This document shows, in pieces, positions 1-12,150 of a DNA stretch of 64,000 nucleotides. The stretch is from contig NC_083693.1 in assembly GCF_033118175.1 (NCBI RefSeq), positions 29,707,981-29,771,980 on the forward strand, in the 5' to 3' direction. The translations under genes and the position numbers were made by a program. The notes beneath the pieces are model-generated. The model was not told the DNA's origin. It saw only the letters and a list, made by a program, of their open reading frames with translations, and made no database searches. The stretch is from Dama dama (lineage: Eukaryota; Chordata; Mammalia; Artiodactyla; Cervidae). Position 1 is the first letter of the stretch; each line of letters begins with the position of its first letter.

Positions 1-190
1 CCCTTTGGGGCCGGAGAGTTCCCTGTGGTGGGGGAGCTGCTCCGCGCACTGTGGCAGGTCTAGCAGCACTCCTGGTCTCTGTCCACTAGATTCCAGAGCA
101 CCCCTTCAGCTGAGAAAATAAAAATGTCTCCAGGTATGGTCAAATGTCTGCAGGGGCAAGAACTGTCTTCAGTTGAGACCACACTGGTCT
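1..190 (-). mobile_element. MER20 DNA transposon (hAT-Charlie), truncated by window edge
   Basis: The stretch carries the MER20 landmarks in reverse: the gccggagag/ccctgtggtgggggagctg end, tccactagattccag, aaaatgtctccagg and a final ttgagaccac. It is non-autonomous and codes for nothing. It lies in AP3S2 intron 4. The left end is cut by the window. Confidence 0.75.
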
Positions 191-735
191 AGACTAGACT
201 AGACTACGGAGGATCTGAGGCCAATATACTCCACAGTGTGGAGAGTCTCGCTATGGAGAGTCAAGAAAAAAGACGTTTTGTGTGTCTGTGTACTTCTGAC
301 CTATGAAGTCTACTGGCCCATCAGTTCTCCACGTTTTGTTCACAGTAAGTGGGGAAATACACTAACAGCTGCAACTAGAGTACTTCTGACCTCAAGGGAG
401 TATACTAAAGCATACATTCAAATACAAATATGTTTCCCTACACTAATTAAGCCCTTAACCCACTTTTCTGTCTACACTCACATGAGGTGTTCTTATATTT
501 TACACAATATGAATTATTTCATTATCTCTATGCAAAGGAGATTTAATAGTGAAACTCTCATATATAGGTAGTTTATAAAACGTTAAACAAGACTGGTTTT
601 AAAATTAGTCTCTGGGGAACTACACTGTTTATACTTCCCCATCAAGAAATAGGCTTCAGAAAACAGTATGATGTTTCCTTAAAAAATTAAACATAGAATT
701 ACCTTATTACTTCTGGGATTATCCTGAAAAGATTC
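191..735. other. Unassigned intronic DNA
   Basis: It begins with a few copies of the 5-mer ctaga (about 189-206) and continues as AT-rich sequence. One 111-codon open frame exists here but has no recognisable domain, splice context or codon bias. No gene is seen. Confidence 0.5.
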
Positions 736-1206
736 AAAGAGAGATTTGTACACCTATCTTCACAGCAGCATTACTCACAATAGTCAAAAGTAGAAAGCAA
801 CCCAACCAATGACTGAGCAGATAAATAAAATGTGGCATATACATGGCAATGGAATATTATTCAGCATTACAAGAAAATCTTGCAACATGCTACAACATAG
901 ATGAGTCTTGAGGACATCATGCTAAGTGAAATAAGCCAGACATAAAAGGACAAATTCAGTATGATTCCATTTATATAAGGTGGTTAAAATCACAGAGGCA
1001 GAAAGTAGAATGGTGACTGCCAGGAGCTGTGTGGAGGAGGGAATGGGGATGTTCTTCAGTGGGTACGCAGTTTCAGGTTTGCAAGACAAAGAGCTCTAGA
1101 GATGGGCTGCACAAAAATGTGAACTCATTTAACACTACTGAACAGTACATTTAAAAATGAAGATAGTAAGCTTTATGTTATGAGAATGTTACCACAATTA
1201 ACAAAT
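736..1206 (+). mobile_element. Old L1 (L1M) 3' fragment
   Basis: The order cacagcagcattactcacaa, caatggaatattattcagc, atgattccatttatat, then a 3' UTR ending near accacaattaacaaa is the end of ORF2 plus the 3' UTR of an old mammalian L1. The reading frames are broken. Confidence 0.7.
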
Positions 1207-1269
1207 AGGGGTCTCTATACCAGTACTCCTAGTATTTATTCTTTTTAATGAATCCCTTTTTCATGGGGG

Positions 1270-1490
1270 GAGTGGTACTTGTTGAGCATCTACTATGTGC
1301 TGAACACTTTATATGTAACTTACTTCAACTTTATAACATCCACCTGAGGTAAACTGGTATGTGGAAACTAATACATGCAAAAGTCAGTAAACTGTCCCAA
1401 CCTCACATATTTAGCAGATGAACTGACCACTGAATCTAGGTCTGACTCCAGAGCTCATGTTTCCACCATACCTCCTCAAAATCCCAAACT
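1270..1490 (-). repeat. MIR SINE
   Basis: The order gagcatctactatgtgctga, then a degenerate gaggaaactgag-type core, then a tgaatctaggtctgactcc tail is the MIR consensus read in reverse. Confidence 0.65.
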
Positions 1491-1599
1491 GAGTCTTTTA
1501 CCCTCTTCATCTAAACAGAGAGGAGCACTCTACATGGAGTTGTTTCATGACTTGCCTTTGGTGTGTCAAAGATAAAGCAGGAATTCTTCCATGTTTTCT

Positions 1600-1655
1600 T
1601 ACCAAGGCCTAGAACAATGCCCAGTGTGGAGTAGGCGTGTTGAATGAATAACAGG
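1600..1655 (+). repeat. L2 LINE 3' tail
   Basis: The segment ggcctagaacaatgcccag followed by gttgaatgaat matches the conserved 3' end of L2. It is short and old. Confidence 0.5.
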
Positions 1656-1939
1656 CTTTTCATAAATCTGAACAGAATCCTCCTTGGGCTTTAGTGCTTA
1701 GAAGACGGATGACAGTGTGGTGGAGAGGCTTTATGAGGAAGGTATAGTAAAAGGCCTAACAGAGGATACAGGGGACCAGCGGTTGGTTAATAGAAAATAT
1801 TAGTCTGATTTGAACACTGCATTGTAAAGTCATAATTTTTAAATGTTATTCAAAAAGGTATTCAAGTGCAAGAAGGAGAAATAAACAAAAGTGCAAACTC
1901 CATTTTCAACAAACTGAAGATAACCATAATCTCAGGCTC

Positions 1940-2430
1940 CCAATTAAAAGGCAGAGACATCACTTTGCCCATGAAGCTCTGTTTAGTCAAAGCTATGGTT
2001 TTTCCAGTAGTCATGTATGGATGTGAGTGTTGGACCATAAAGAAGGCTGAGTGCTAAAGAATTGATGCTTTTGAATTGTGGTGCTGGGAAAGACTCTAGA
2101 GAGTCCCTTGGACAGCAAGGAGATCCAACCAGTCAATCCTAAAGGAAATCAACCCTGAATGTTCATTGGAAGGACTGATGTTAAAGCTCCAATACTTTGA
2201 CCACCTGATGTGAAGAGCTGACTCATTGGAAAAGACCCTGATGCTGGGAAAGATTGAAGGCAGGAGGAGAAGGGGACTGCAGAGGATGAGATGGTTGGAT
2301 GGCATCACCAGCTCAATGGACATGAGTCTGAGCCAACTCTGAGAGATAGTGAAGGACAGGGAAGCCTGGCGTGCTGCAGTCCATGGGATTGCAAAGAGTT
2401 GGACATGACTGAATGACTGACTAACAGGCC
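1940..2430 (+). mobile_element. BovB (RTE) LINE 3' fragment
   Basis: The sense strand of BovB is readable: aaggcagagacatcacttt, gtcatgtatggatgtgagtg, agagtcccttggacagcaag, aggatgagatggttggatgg and caaagagttggacatgactg. This is the C-terminal end of the polymerase frame plus the 3' tail. The copy is 5'-truncated with frame breaks, so it codes for no functional enzyme. Confidence 0.9.
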
Positions 2431-4097
2431 CCCAAATGGGTATAAAAGCTGTCAAAAACAGGGAGCCCAAGCAAGGGCTCCTTTCCTTTTGAAAAGAAAG
2501 GATGCTATAGAGAGGACATGGGAGCTGGAGAGCTCAGGAAGACCTGGAAAAACAAGCTTCTTGTAGGTGAAGGACACACCCTCAGTGACCCAATAGTTTC
2601 CTGATTTTTGGAAGATAGCCACTTCCTTGGACCTGAAGTTGGGGCTAAATGAGAAGTCATCCAAATGAGCTCTATTTTGCCTCACAGAGCTGGTCTCTGT
2701 GGAGCAAAGAGGGCAGCCTTTGCATGGTAGAAAAATCTCATGGCTGGGTAAAAATAAACGTAAAGAAACTCACCTGGAACATGAAATCATGAGAACAACC
2801 ACAGTCAGCCTGGAACATAGACATGGTACTTCCCCTAAACAGCATCCTGCAAATAGCTGGTCCCTGAAAAACCCACCTATTTAAAGATGAGTTATAAAAA
2901 TGAAATCTGCATGGGATCTATATAAAGATACAACCAGAAAAAAATTAGGAAAGAAACAGGAAAACCAAAGGGCAGACTAAGACTACACACCAGAAAAATG
3001 CTGTCATACAGCAGATAAAATGCAACAAAATATTTTACAGAATTGAAAAAAGGAAACTATGAAGCAAGAGCTCAAAGCCAAAGTGTAAGAGCTTATATAG
3101 GAGAAACAGGGAGACAAGAAGAGAAGACATAAATGAAAGGAAAAAAAACACAGAGAAATGAAGAAGAATCTGGAAGGAAGAAAAGGGAGAAGAGACTGCT
3201 AAAAACACAGGAAGGAACAAAAAGGAGAGAAATTTTTAAAAAGCAAATAAAATGAAACAGACGCAAAGAAGAGTTAACAGCAATAGGGAGAAAATGAGTT
3301 ACAGAAGACAGCAAAGGAGATAAAACATATGTAAAAGAAAACTGTAACATGGAACAGAAGAGGTATGTAAAGACTCAGCTCATAAAAATGATGTAAAAAT
3401 GTAATTCAAGATGTTCCCAAAAACGCACATTGCATCCCAGGGAAAAACTGACCCAGAACAGTCAGTGCCAAGACCTTGAAGGTAAGGTTTCTCAATTTCC
3501 ACAAGCAGGTGAAATGATCAAATCATTTAAAAGAGGGACACAAGCTTGAAAATTCCCACAGTAAAATTCAATGTTGACAGAAAAAGGAGGAGTATTTACA
3601 AAAATTCCCAAGGAAAAAAAAGGTAACTCAAGAATTTTACACCTAGGTGACCATCAATTAAGAGTAACAGAAGAGAAATTCCTCTGCTTTGAAGAAAACA
3701 CTTCTGCCAACCAAGAGGTGACTGGAAAAACCATGGCAGAAAGACTGGCAGTGAGCACTGAATTTCCTTACTGGTAGGACTAAGACAAATGGGGTTAAGA
3801 GTGACAAGAGAATGTCAATGCTATATGCTTTGACAATGCAGAAAAACAGCTAGCAGAATTAGGAAGATGGGGGGAAAGAGGGAGGCAGCAGTTAGTAACA
3901 CTGATTTCTCTACCCCCAATGAAGAGCATTTAAAACCAGCAACTCATGTAATAAAGATAGTTATTTTGACTATGACTGTGACTTTTCAAAGTCCAAGTTT
4001 CTACTACAATCATCTACTACAGACACTACTCTGACAGCCACCAAACTTTTGGTGTAGAGCCCACAGGATCTTTTCTGCTAGTCAGACATCAATGGGG
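2431..4097. other. Unassigned intronic DNA with a purine-rich tract
   Basis: Positions 3020-3360 are strongly A/G-rich on the plus strand, which yields hydrophobic low-complexity pseudo-frames on the minus strand. Around 3480-3800 the base use looks like very old LINE DNA, but I cannot name it. No exon is recognised. Confidence 0.4.
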
Positions 4098-4310
4098 GCT
4101 TCTTCCCTGCTGGCTCAGCAGTAAAGAAGCCATCTACCAAGGCAGTGAACATGGGTTCAATCTCTGGGTTGGGAAGCTCCCGCTGGAGAAGGAAACGGCA
4201 ACCCACTCCAGTATTCTTGCCTGGGAAATCCCATGGACAGAGGAGCCTGGTGGGCCACAATCCACGGGGGTTGCAAAGAGTCTGACACAACTTGGCAACT
4301 AAACAACGTC
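4098..4310 (+). mobile_element. Bov-tA SINE
   Basis: A tRNA-like head (tggctcagcagtaaagaagc, gggttcaatctctgggttgg) is fused to the Bov-A body (acccactccagtattcttgc, atggacagaggagcctgg). It ends in caacttggcaactaaacaac. Confidence 0.9.
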
Positions 4311-6076
4311 TATGCAATTTCTCTTGTATAAAATTCACTCACAATGTATCACCTACAATTTCCAGTTTCTCTAAAGGAGAGGGAGGACTCAGATTCCTGC
4401 GAAACAGGAAGTATGGAATTTTTCTAGACTTTAGAAGTCCTCCTGCTCTCGTCTCCTTTAGTTATCCTGCCCAAACCAAATTCAACTTCATTTCCTCTTT
4501 TAAGTAACTTGTCTTTCCAAAGCAAGATAAGTTTTATAGAACAAATCTCTTTTCTCACGTATGGTTTATCTGTATATTATTAATTATGATAACTGACTTA
4601 ACCACAATACCAATATAACTGGCATCAACCGGTCTGGAGCTATCACAACTGACCTTTGGTAACCACAGTGACTCATGATGAATGAACCGAGGATGAGCCA
4701 CAGGGGATTAGCTCACCAGCTGCCCAGGTTAACCTGACAAGTTGGTGAAGACCTTCTTTCACTGAATCTGCAGCAAACCATGGAAGGTGGGTGAGCTTTC
4801 TCTGAGTGGAGATAGAGGAGCCTTGAGAAAGTTGGAGGTTGCCAAGCATGATTGTGGGGAGAAGGCAGTGGAGAATCAGCACCAAACTCATGTACCTAAA
4901 AAACTAGATATAAAAGATCACAAAGAATGGTTCTGATAAATGACAAGAGCTGACTGATGGACTAAACTTGAGGATACCAGCAGCAACATAGGTAAATGTA
5001 AGTAAAACCTCAGAGAACACTGAGAGTTAAAGGATCAAACCAACAAAGGGAGGTGGAGGAAGAAGTCCAAAACCTGAATCATGGAGGGGGCACAAACACA
5101 GAAGAAAGCAGAGGTGAAGGTCTTCAAGAGTTTCCTCAAAATGGTCAAAAAGTAGGAATGACTAAAAGTCAAGAGGTGTATAGTTCTGAAAAGCAATCTA
5201 ACATGCAATCAAGACTATTTCCCTCCCCCAACCCCACATGTGGACATCTGTCTCCCATTCTTCTTTTCCAGGAAGCTGTCACATCACCCTCCCTCCAGAG
5301 GAGGTACCTGCTTCTGTAAGTGGCCCCGCCGGGCATCCAGTGTGGCCCTCTCTATTCTCTTCTGTCAGCATAAGCTAACTGTTTGAGGCCTTCCCCATCT
5401 CACTCCCCAGAGGCAAGATGAAGGTCCTGACCAGAATGGAGACCTATAAGTTTGTACCCTGGGCTCCCTCAGAAGTTTTCCGGTGACCCAGTTTACTGAT
5501 AGAGATAATAAGAAGAATAAATCTGGTGCATGCTGAGCATTCACTAGTGCTTAGGTACAGCTTTGGGACTCCTGGAAGGTGTGATTCTTCTGTTCTGAAG
5601 GATCTGAATCAGAGGTTCTGTGCCAACAAAGGCTTGGTAAGCAGTTGCACTGTGAAAATGCACAGAAAGGGGAAAACAGCCCTGGGAGGTACCAAAGGAG
5701 AGTTAAATGACTGTCTAACCTGCTGGGACTTCCTGATGGAAAGAAAGCACTTCTCTAATTGGAACAAGGGCTTATGGTGCTGCCGACTCTGCTGAGAACT
5801 GCTAATCCTAACCCTCACTACCTTCCACTATTCTTCATGCTGATCTTCTTAAGCAGTTCTGTAAAAATCAGAGATTGCAAAAGGAGCCTTCCAAGATTTG
5901 ATGTGATGGAACACCCAAGACTTGGATGAAGTAAATTCAAGAAAGATAACGACCTCTCCAGGCTGAGGAGACCTCTTCTCAGTGATACTGCTGAGTCCAG
6001 TATGCATTTCGCCCAAGGCACTCAGCTCAGCGCACTGTCATCTTTTTCACTTGTCTGTTCTTCTCCTTGAAGGGAG
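4311..6076. other. Unassigned intronic DNA
   Basis: I see no repeat family, exon, splice pair or RNA gene. Frames of up to 89 codons occur without protein similarity that I recognise. Confidence 0.45.
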
Positions 6077-6077
6077 T

Positions 6078-8186
6078 CCTTCAGTTCAGTTCAGTTGCTC
6101 AGCTGTGTCCATTCTTTGCGACCCCATGGACTGCAGCACGCCAGGCCTCCCTGTCCATCACCAACTCCCAGAGTTTACTCAAACTCATGTCCATCGAGTC
6201 GGTGATGCCATCCAACCATCTCATCCTCTGCAGTCCCCTTCTCCTCCTGCCTTCAATCTTTTCCAGCATCAGGGTCTTTTCCAATGAGTCAGTGCTTCAC
6301 ATCAGGGGGCCGAAGTATTGGAGCTTCAGCATCAGTCTTTCCAATGAATATTCTGGGTTGATTTCCTTTAAAACTGACTGGTTTGATCTCCTTGCAGGCC
6401 AAGGGACTCTCAAGAGTCTTCTCCAACACCACAGTTCAGAAGCATCAATTCTTCAGTGCTCAGCTTTATTTATGGTCCAACTCTCACAACCATACATGAC
6501 TACTGAAAAAAACCATAGCTGTGACTAGACGGACCTTTGTTGGCAAAGTAATGTCTCTGCTTTTTAATGTGCTGTCTAGGTTAGTCATAGCTTTTCTTCC
6601 AAGGAGCAAGTGTCTTTTAATTTCATGGCTGCAGTCACCATCTGCAGTGATCCTGGAGTCCAAGAAAATAAAGTCTGTCACTGTTTCTTCTTTCCATTGT
6701 TTCTCCATCTATTTGCCATTAAGTGATGGGACTGGATACCATGATCTTAGTTTTCTGAATGTTGAGCTTTAAGTCAGTTTTTTCACTCTCCTCTTTTCAT
6801 CAAGAGGTTCTTTACTTCCTCTTCGCTTTCTGCCATAAGTGTCACAGATATGTCATCTGCATATCTGAGGTTATTGATATTTCTCCCAGTAATCTTGATT
6901 CCAACCTGTGTTTCATCCAGTCTGGTATTTCACATGATGTACTCTGCATGTATGTTAAATAAGAAAGGTGACAATATGTAGCCTTGACGTACTCCTTTCC
7001 CAATTTGGAATCAGTCTGTTGTTCTGTGTCCAGTTCTAACTGTTGCTTCTTGACCTGCATACAGGTTTCTCAAGAGGCAGGTCAGGTGGTCTGGTATTCC
7101 CATCTGTAAGAATTTTCCACACTTTGTTGTGATCCGCACAGTCAAAGGCTTTAGCAAAATCAATGAAGCAGAAGTAGATGTTTTCCTGGAACTCTTTTGC
7201 TTTTTCGATGATCCAACAGATGTTGGCAATTTGATTTCTGGTTCCTCTGCCTTTTCTAAAACCAGCTTGAACATCTGGAAGTTCACGGTAAAGCTAGTAA
7301 AGCATTACTTTACTACCATATGAGATGAGCGCAATTGTGTGGTAGTTTCAGCAGTCTTTGGCTTTGCCTTCCTTAGGGATTGGAATGATAACTGACCTTT
7401 TCCAGTCCTGTGGCCACTGCTGAGTTTTTCAAATTTGCTGGCATGTTGAGTGCAGCACTTTCACAGCATCATCTTTCAGGGTTTGAAATAGCTCAACTGG
7501 AATTCCATCACCCCCACTAGCTTTGTTCGTAGTGATGCTTCCTAAGGCCCACTTGACTTCACATTCCAAGATGTCTGGCTCTAGGTGAGTGATCACACCA
7601 CCGTGATTATCTGGGTCGCGAAGATCTTTTTTGTACAGTTCTTCTGTGTATTCTTGCCACCTCTTCTTAATATCTTCTGCTTCTGTTAGGTCCATACCAT
7701 ATCTGTCCTTTATATTGAGCCCATCTTTGCATGAAATGTTCCCTCGGTATCTCTAATTTTCTTGAAGAGATCTCTACTCTTTCCCATTCTATTGCTTTCC
7801 TCTATTTCTTTGCACTGATCACTAAGAAAAGCTTTCTTGTCTCTCCTTGCTATTCTTTGGAACTCTGCATTCAGATGGATTTTTTCCTTTGCCTTTCACT
7901 TCTCTTCTTTTCTCAACTATTTGTAAGGCCTCCTCAGACAGCCATTTTGCCTTTTTGCGTTTCTTTTCTTGGGGATGGTTTTGATCAACGCTTCCTGTAC
8001 AGTTTTACGAACCTCTGTCCATAGTTCTCCAGGCACTGTCTATCGGATCTAATCCCTTGAATCTATTTGTCGTTTCCACTGTATAATCATAAGGGATTTG
8101 ATTTAGATCATACCTGAATGGTCTAGTGGTTTTCCCTACTTCCTTCAATTTAAGTCTGAATTTTGCAATAAAGAGTTCATGATCTT
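6078..8186 (-). mobile_element. BovB (RTE) LINE, about 2.1 kb, 5'-truncated
   Basis: Reading the minus strand gives the BovB polymerase region in pieces. Near 7690-7430 there is a segment with TNKASGGDGIP, a typical entry to the RTE reverse transcriptase palm. Further on come HLTCLLRNLYAGQEATVRTG (about 7100-7030) and the C-terminal DSRITADGDCSHEIK segment (about 6680-6640). The frames are interrupted by shifts and stops, so the copy is dead. The 3' end is at 6078 and the 5' truncation near 8186. The usual full length is about 3.2 kb. Confidence 0.93.
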
Positions 8187-8690
8187 GAGGGCAGAGTCTA
8201 TGTCACATTCATCTCTGGGTCCGCACTGCCAAGCGCTGTGGTGGTTACAGCAGTACTTCACAAATCTGGCTGAATGGATGAAAGAGGCTTATATGGTTCA
8301 CAAGTCCTGATTTTGAGGAGACACAGGCCTTTTGAGTTGGTCTGGCTTCCTACTCTGGCAATGAGAAGCACCCCCTACTGCCTGGACATAGGAGTTAACC
8401 TCTACAAGTAAAAGTGGATTAAAATGAGCTTGCTTGTTTCATGCCAGGATTGATGCAATCTAAGAGGGAAAATAAAAGTGTCACTTCAAGGACAGATGTG
8501 CTCCTTGGGGACACAGCTCTGGGAACTCCAGGGAATGGAGGCAAGTAACTTTCAACAACCCTATCCAAGAACAGAGGATTCTAGGATATTCAAAAGTTCA
8601 TCCTTGGTTATGTTTCTCACTTAAGTCAAAAATTCTGAATCCAATCCCAGGTGAACAGAAGCAACCAATGTCTATGGCCATTAGCATAAC
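8187..8690. other. Unassigned intronic DNA
   Basis: The first 70 bases resemble an L2 3' end (gcagagtctatgtcacattc). The rest is unassigned. No gene is seen. Confidence 0.4.
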
Positions 8691-9130
8691 TGATGCCATT
8701 GTGGGCCCACACAGTTCCTACTGTCCTTCTGCTGACCCTTCCCAAGAGTGTACTATGTGGTAATCACTTCTCTGTTGTTGGGGATTTGTATGTAATAGAT
8801 AGTGTTTAATAATCATTAGAATCAGGTAGCCTCTATGTTCCATTAGTCCCCAAACAATGATGAAGACCTTTGCTCACTTATACTTAGCACCCATGAGACT
8901 AGTAACCCATTCATAAGTCTTGATTTAGGAACGCATGACCGTTTTCAAGGGTACACCCTCTCCTGTACAAGGTAAGCTATGAGACTGTCTCAGTGCCCTC
9001 TCAGCTGTATGGACTGCAGCTACAAAAGCTTCCGGAACACTGTCTGCCCAACCCCACCCTGTGAGTAAGTTACCCTATAATAATAAACTGATCTGCTGAT
9101 TATACAGAGCCACCTGCCTTGTCTTTTGGT
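8691..9130 (+). repeat. Possible solitary retroviral-type LTR
   Basis: The end of this stretch has an AATAAA-type signal (aataataaactgatctgctg) followed by ttgtcttttggtctcaaga, an arrangement common in the R-U5 part of endogenous retroviral LTRs. I could not fix both TG...CA ends or a target-site duplication, so the family and boundaries are open. Confidence 0.3.
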
Positions 9131-11280
9131 CTCAAGATACCTTCTCAGTTCAGTGGACACTTTTCCTTCCCACGGTCCTCCAGGAATCACTATAAGCAAA
9201 GTGATCTGGAGCCTGGTAACAAACATTACTCTTTTTCCTCCAGTAAAAATATTGTCTCCAGGGATTGTGGGCCATATTCCAAACGTTTAAGTATTAAACT
9301 TAACGATGTATTTTTCTACAGATATAATAAACAAGGCTTTCATGTCAGAAGGACACAAAGGCTGACTCAGGACACAGTACCACAGAGCAGTCAGGCAGTG
9401 ACAACGAAGCACCACGAGGAACACTGTTCCTACAGAAAAACGCAGTTCTACATGGGGATGGCAGGAACTCTTCCGGAGGAACTCCACAGGCAGAAGGGGG
9501 AGGCAAGATCTTCCAGGACACTAGTGGCACGTTAACACATACCACGCTACAAGTTCACTCATATCCACAGAAACCTCTCAACTAGGTTAATTCTCTTCAG
9601 GTATTTCACACTGGAGGACAGAAGCCTGCTGTGCACAAAAGACAAGGGTTCACATCCCCACTGGCTATCCATCCATACTCCCATATCTTTTTAAAAACAA
9701 TGATCACCACAGAGAACACAGTAAGACACTAATCAAACAAGAGGGCATGGTCACAGAGCCTGCGCTGGAACAGGAGGATGCCAACACTGCAACACTCAGG
9801 TTCTGAAAGAGACCTGTTAACCACTAATAACACAGCTAGTCTGCTATACAAACGCTAAATGCTGATAACTTTACCACCCCAAGTCACAAAGCCTGCTTGA
9901 TTTCACCAATTCCTAGGAAACGCCTCCAGAGAGTAAGGAAGGAAGAGATTCTAGGTAAGATGGAGTGTGCACGCATCATCTCCTTGCCTGTGTTAGAGGG
10001 TGTAGTGGCTCTTAACAGGTCAATGGGTAGGAGGACCCTCACTGATAGGGGAAGGGAAAATCGTCTGAGAGTCATTTTGCCCAGAGCCAGTCTCTAGTTC
10101 CCGTATTATCCATTTTAAAAATAAATGAAAAAGGGGAAGAGGGCATAAAAACACCTTCCAGAAACGTGGCATCCTCTGCTAAAGTAAAGAAAACAGGCAA
10201 ACAAAGCAACCTGTTTAATAAAGTTCTGTTTTTCTCTTTTCCTTGCTCTTAGTGTCTCCTGAACCCCTTATGAACTTCCTTGGTCTCTGGACTGGACTTT
10301 TCCCACAGTTTTCTTCAGATGCTTTGTCATGAAATTCCATAAGACTCAATACTTAGCCCCTGACTTCCTGTCTTTCACTCTCTTTTACTCACATGATCAC
10401 ACATACTTTCAATGGAAAAAACCAAGAAAATAGTGGAGTCTCATCTTATGTAAGGTTTAAATTCTAAGTAAGTAAGATGGAAACCATACATGGCCAAAAG
10501 TCCTTAAAATCACCTAAGGTCCAACCCAGATAGTCTTTCCTCCTGATTACTTTTTCTTTTCTTTTTTTCCAGTTAAGTACTAGATGAAGTAGTTGGTTCC
10601 TTAAAGGACTACACAGATTGAAAATCTGCACTGTATCTTTAAGCATTAAAATCACTCCAAAGACCATAAGATGCTCATGGGAGGCACATGACAGGCACAT
10701 GAGGGCAGAGGCAAAGATTCAAATCTTCCATCTCACACTCACTCCAGACACAGACAAAGGGAGGAGAACTGTGGGCAGAATTATTGTGTATTTACTATTT
10801 TTATCCTCTTTCTTTTTGCCAAATGGTTTAGAGATGAATTTGTATAAACTAAATATTTGTGAGTCCACTGTATACACACACACAAGATAATGTATTAGAT
10901 TCAAGTAATCACTGGTTTTCACCAAAAGAATGTGATCTGTAACAATGTCTATTTTTAAATATGCTTAACATCACAGAATGTTAAGAGCCAGAAGGAAGAA
11001 ACGAAGATAAGATTTGGACCCTGTCCTCAAAGGGCTTATAGTCAAGTAGGGGAGATAAAGCATGTATAGAAATAACTATAATAAAAGGAAAGACTGTGAT
11101 CAGTACTATGACCCAAGTATAAAATGCTATGGAAGTCTGGATGAGGGTGGGCCTTTACTGGTAAATGAAAGAGAAGCTATTCAGGCAGGGGGAATAGAAA
11201 GCTACCCAGTAACTCATTAACTATCTGTGTGCTCTGCTAGCGATTCTTCTTCTTTAAAAAAGGATTACTCACCTTCTGCT
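9131..11280. other. Unassigned intronic DNA
   Basis: No exon is recognised. About 11015-11230 resembles a generic old mammalian repeat (ctgtcctcaaagggcttata). The 138-codon frame at 9119-9535 shows no known domain and no splice context. Confidence 0.4.
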
Positions 11281-11398
11281 TTTTCCCTTGGCCATGCTGT
11301 GCAGCATGTGCAATCCTAGTTCCCGGAACAGGGATGGCACCTACGGCCCTGTGGTGGAAGCATGCAGCCTAAGGCATCGGACCACCAGGGAAGTCCCT
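11281..11398 (-). mobile_element. CHR-type tRNA-derived SINE
   Basis: In reverse it reads gggacttccctggtggtccg, then a B-box-like region and ggaactagga. It is the short cetartiodactyl tRNA-head SINE ending in the ggccaagggaaaa tail. Confidence 0.85.
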
Positions 11399-11713
11399 CA
11401 CGTGCAGGCTTATGTTTTGTGCCCTGACGTGTATATCGTTGACTAGCAAATTATACTCATTGCATGTTATTCCTTCCTTAAAAAAAAACTTCCTATTATG
11501 AGTCAGAGTTCTCTCTAAAGTAATTTTTAAAAATGTTCTAGCAGGACCTTTTCTTTATTGTCTACTGTTTCATCCTCCCCCATTTCCTGCCTGTTTGTAA
11601 CATTGGTCTCAAATGCTCTAAGTACAACACTGGGTAAAAAAAATGGTCCAGGACTGTTCTCCACAATTTTATCCTCTCTCTGGCTGATTATCTGCTAACA
11701 AAACATGAGCTTA

Positions 11714-11850
11714 GGGACTTCCTGGTCCAGTGGGTAAGACTCCACGTGTGCAACGCACAGGGCCCAGATTTGATCCCTGGTTGGGGAACTACATCCCACA
11801 TGCTCCAACTAAGCTGCAGTGAAACCAAATAAAAATAATAAAAAACAAAG
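11714..11850 (+). mobile_element. CHR-type tRNA-derived SINE
   Basis: It starts gggacttcctggtccagtgg, has tttgatccctggttggggaa in the B-box position, and ends in an A-rich (aaataaaa) tail. Confidence 0.85.
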
Positions 11851-11914
11851 CAAAACATGAGCTTAATATATTTCTTACCACGTTGAGGATGCTAAATCAG
11901 GAGAGGACACTATA

Positions 11915-12150
11915 GGTAGCATAGCTGTGAGACTACAGGCTCTGAAACCACAGTCCAGGGTCTGAATTCTGCCTCTGCCACTTACTTACTGCCACTTTAG
12001 AGCTGAATTCATCTCAGCTCTAAAACTCAGTTTCTTCAACTGTAAAATGTGGAGAACTAGAATTCTTATTTGACATACCTACTCTAAAGATAAAATAAAA
12101 TGATGCAGGAAATAAGTGAGACTCTCTATTTAAGATACTTAGCTATTATG
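11915..12150 (+). repeat. MIR SINE
   Basis: The MIR order is clear: ctctgaaaccacagtccagg, tctgcctctgccacttactt, ctcagtttcttcaactgtaa, then a tail of gatgcaggaaataagtgag type. Confidence 0.8.

Noticed and set aside
6067..6528. 153-codon plus-strand frame rich in Ser and Leu
   Set aside because: It is the antisense of BovB. The same peptide appears opposite each BovB copy in the window.
9119..9535. 138-codon plus-strand frame
   Set aside because: No domain, no splice context and it begins in a probable LTR.
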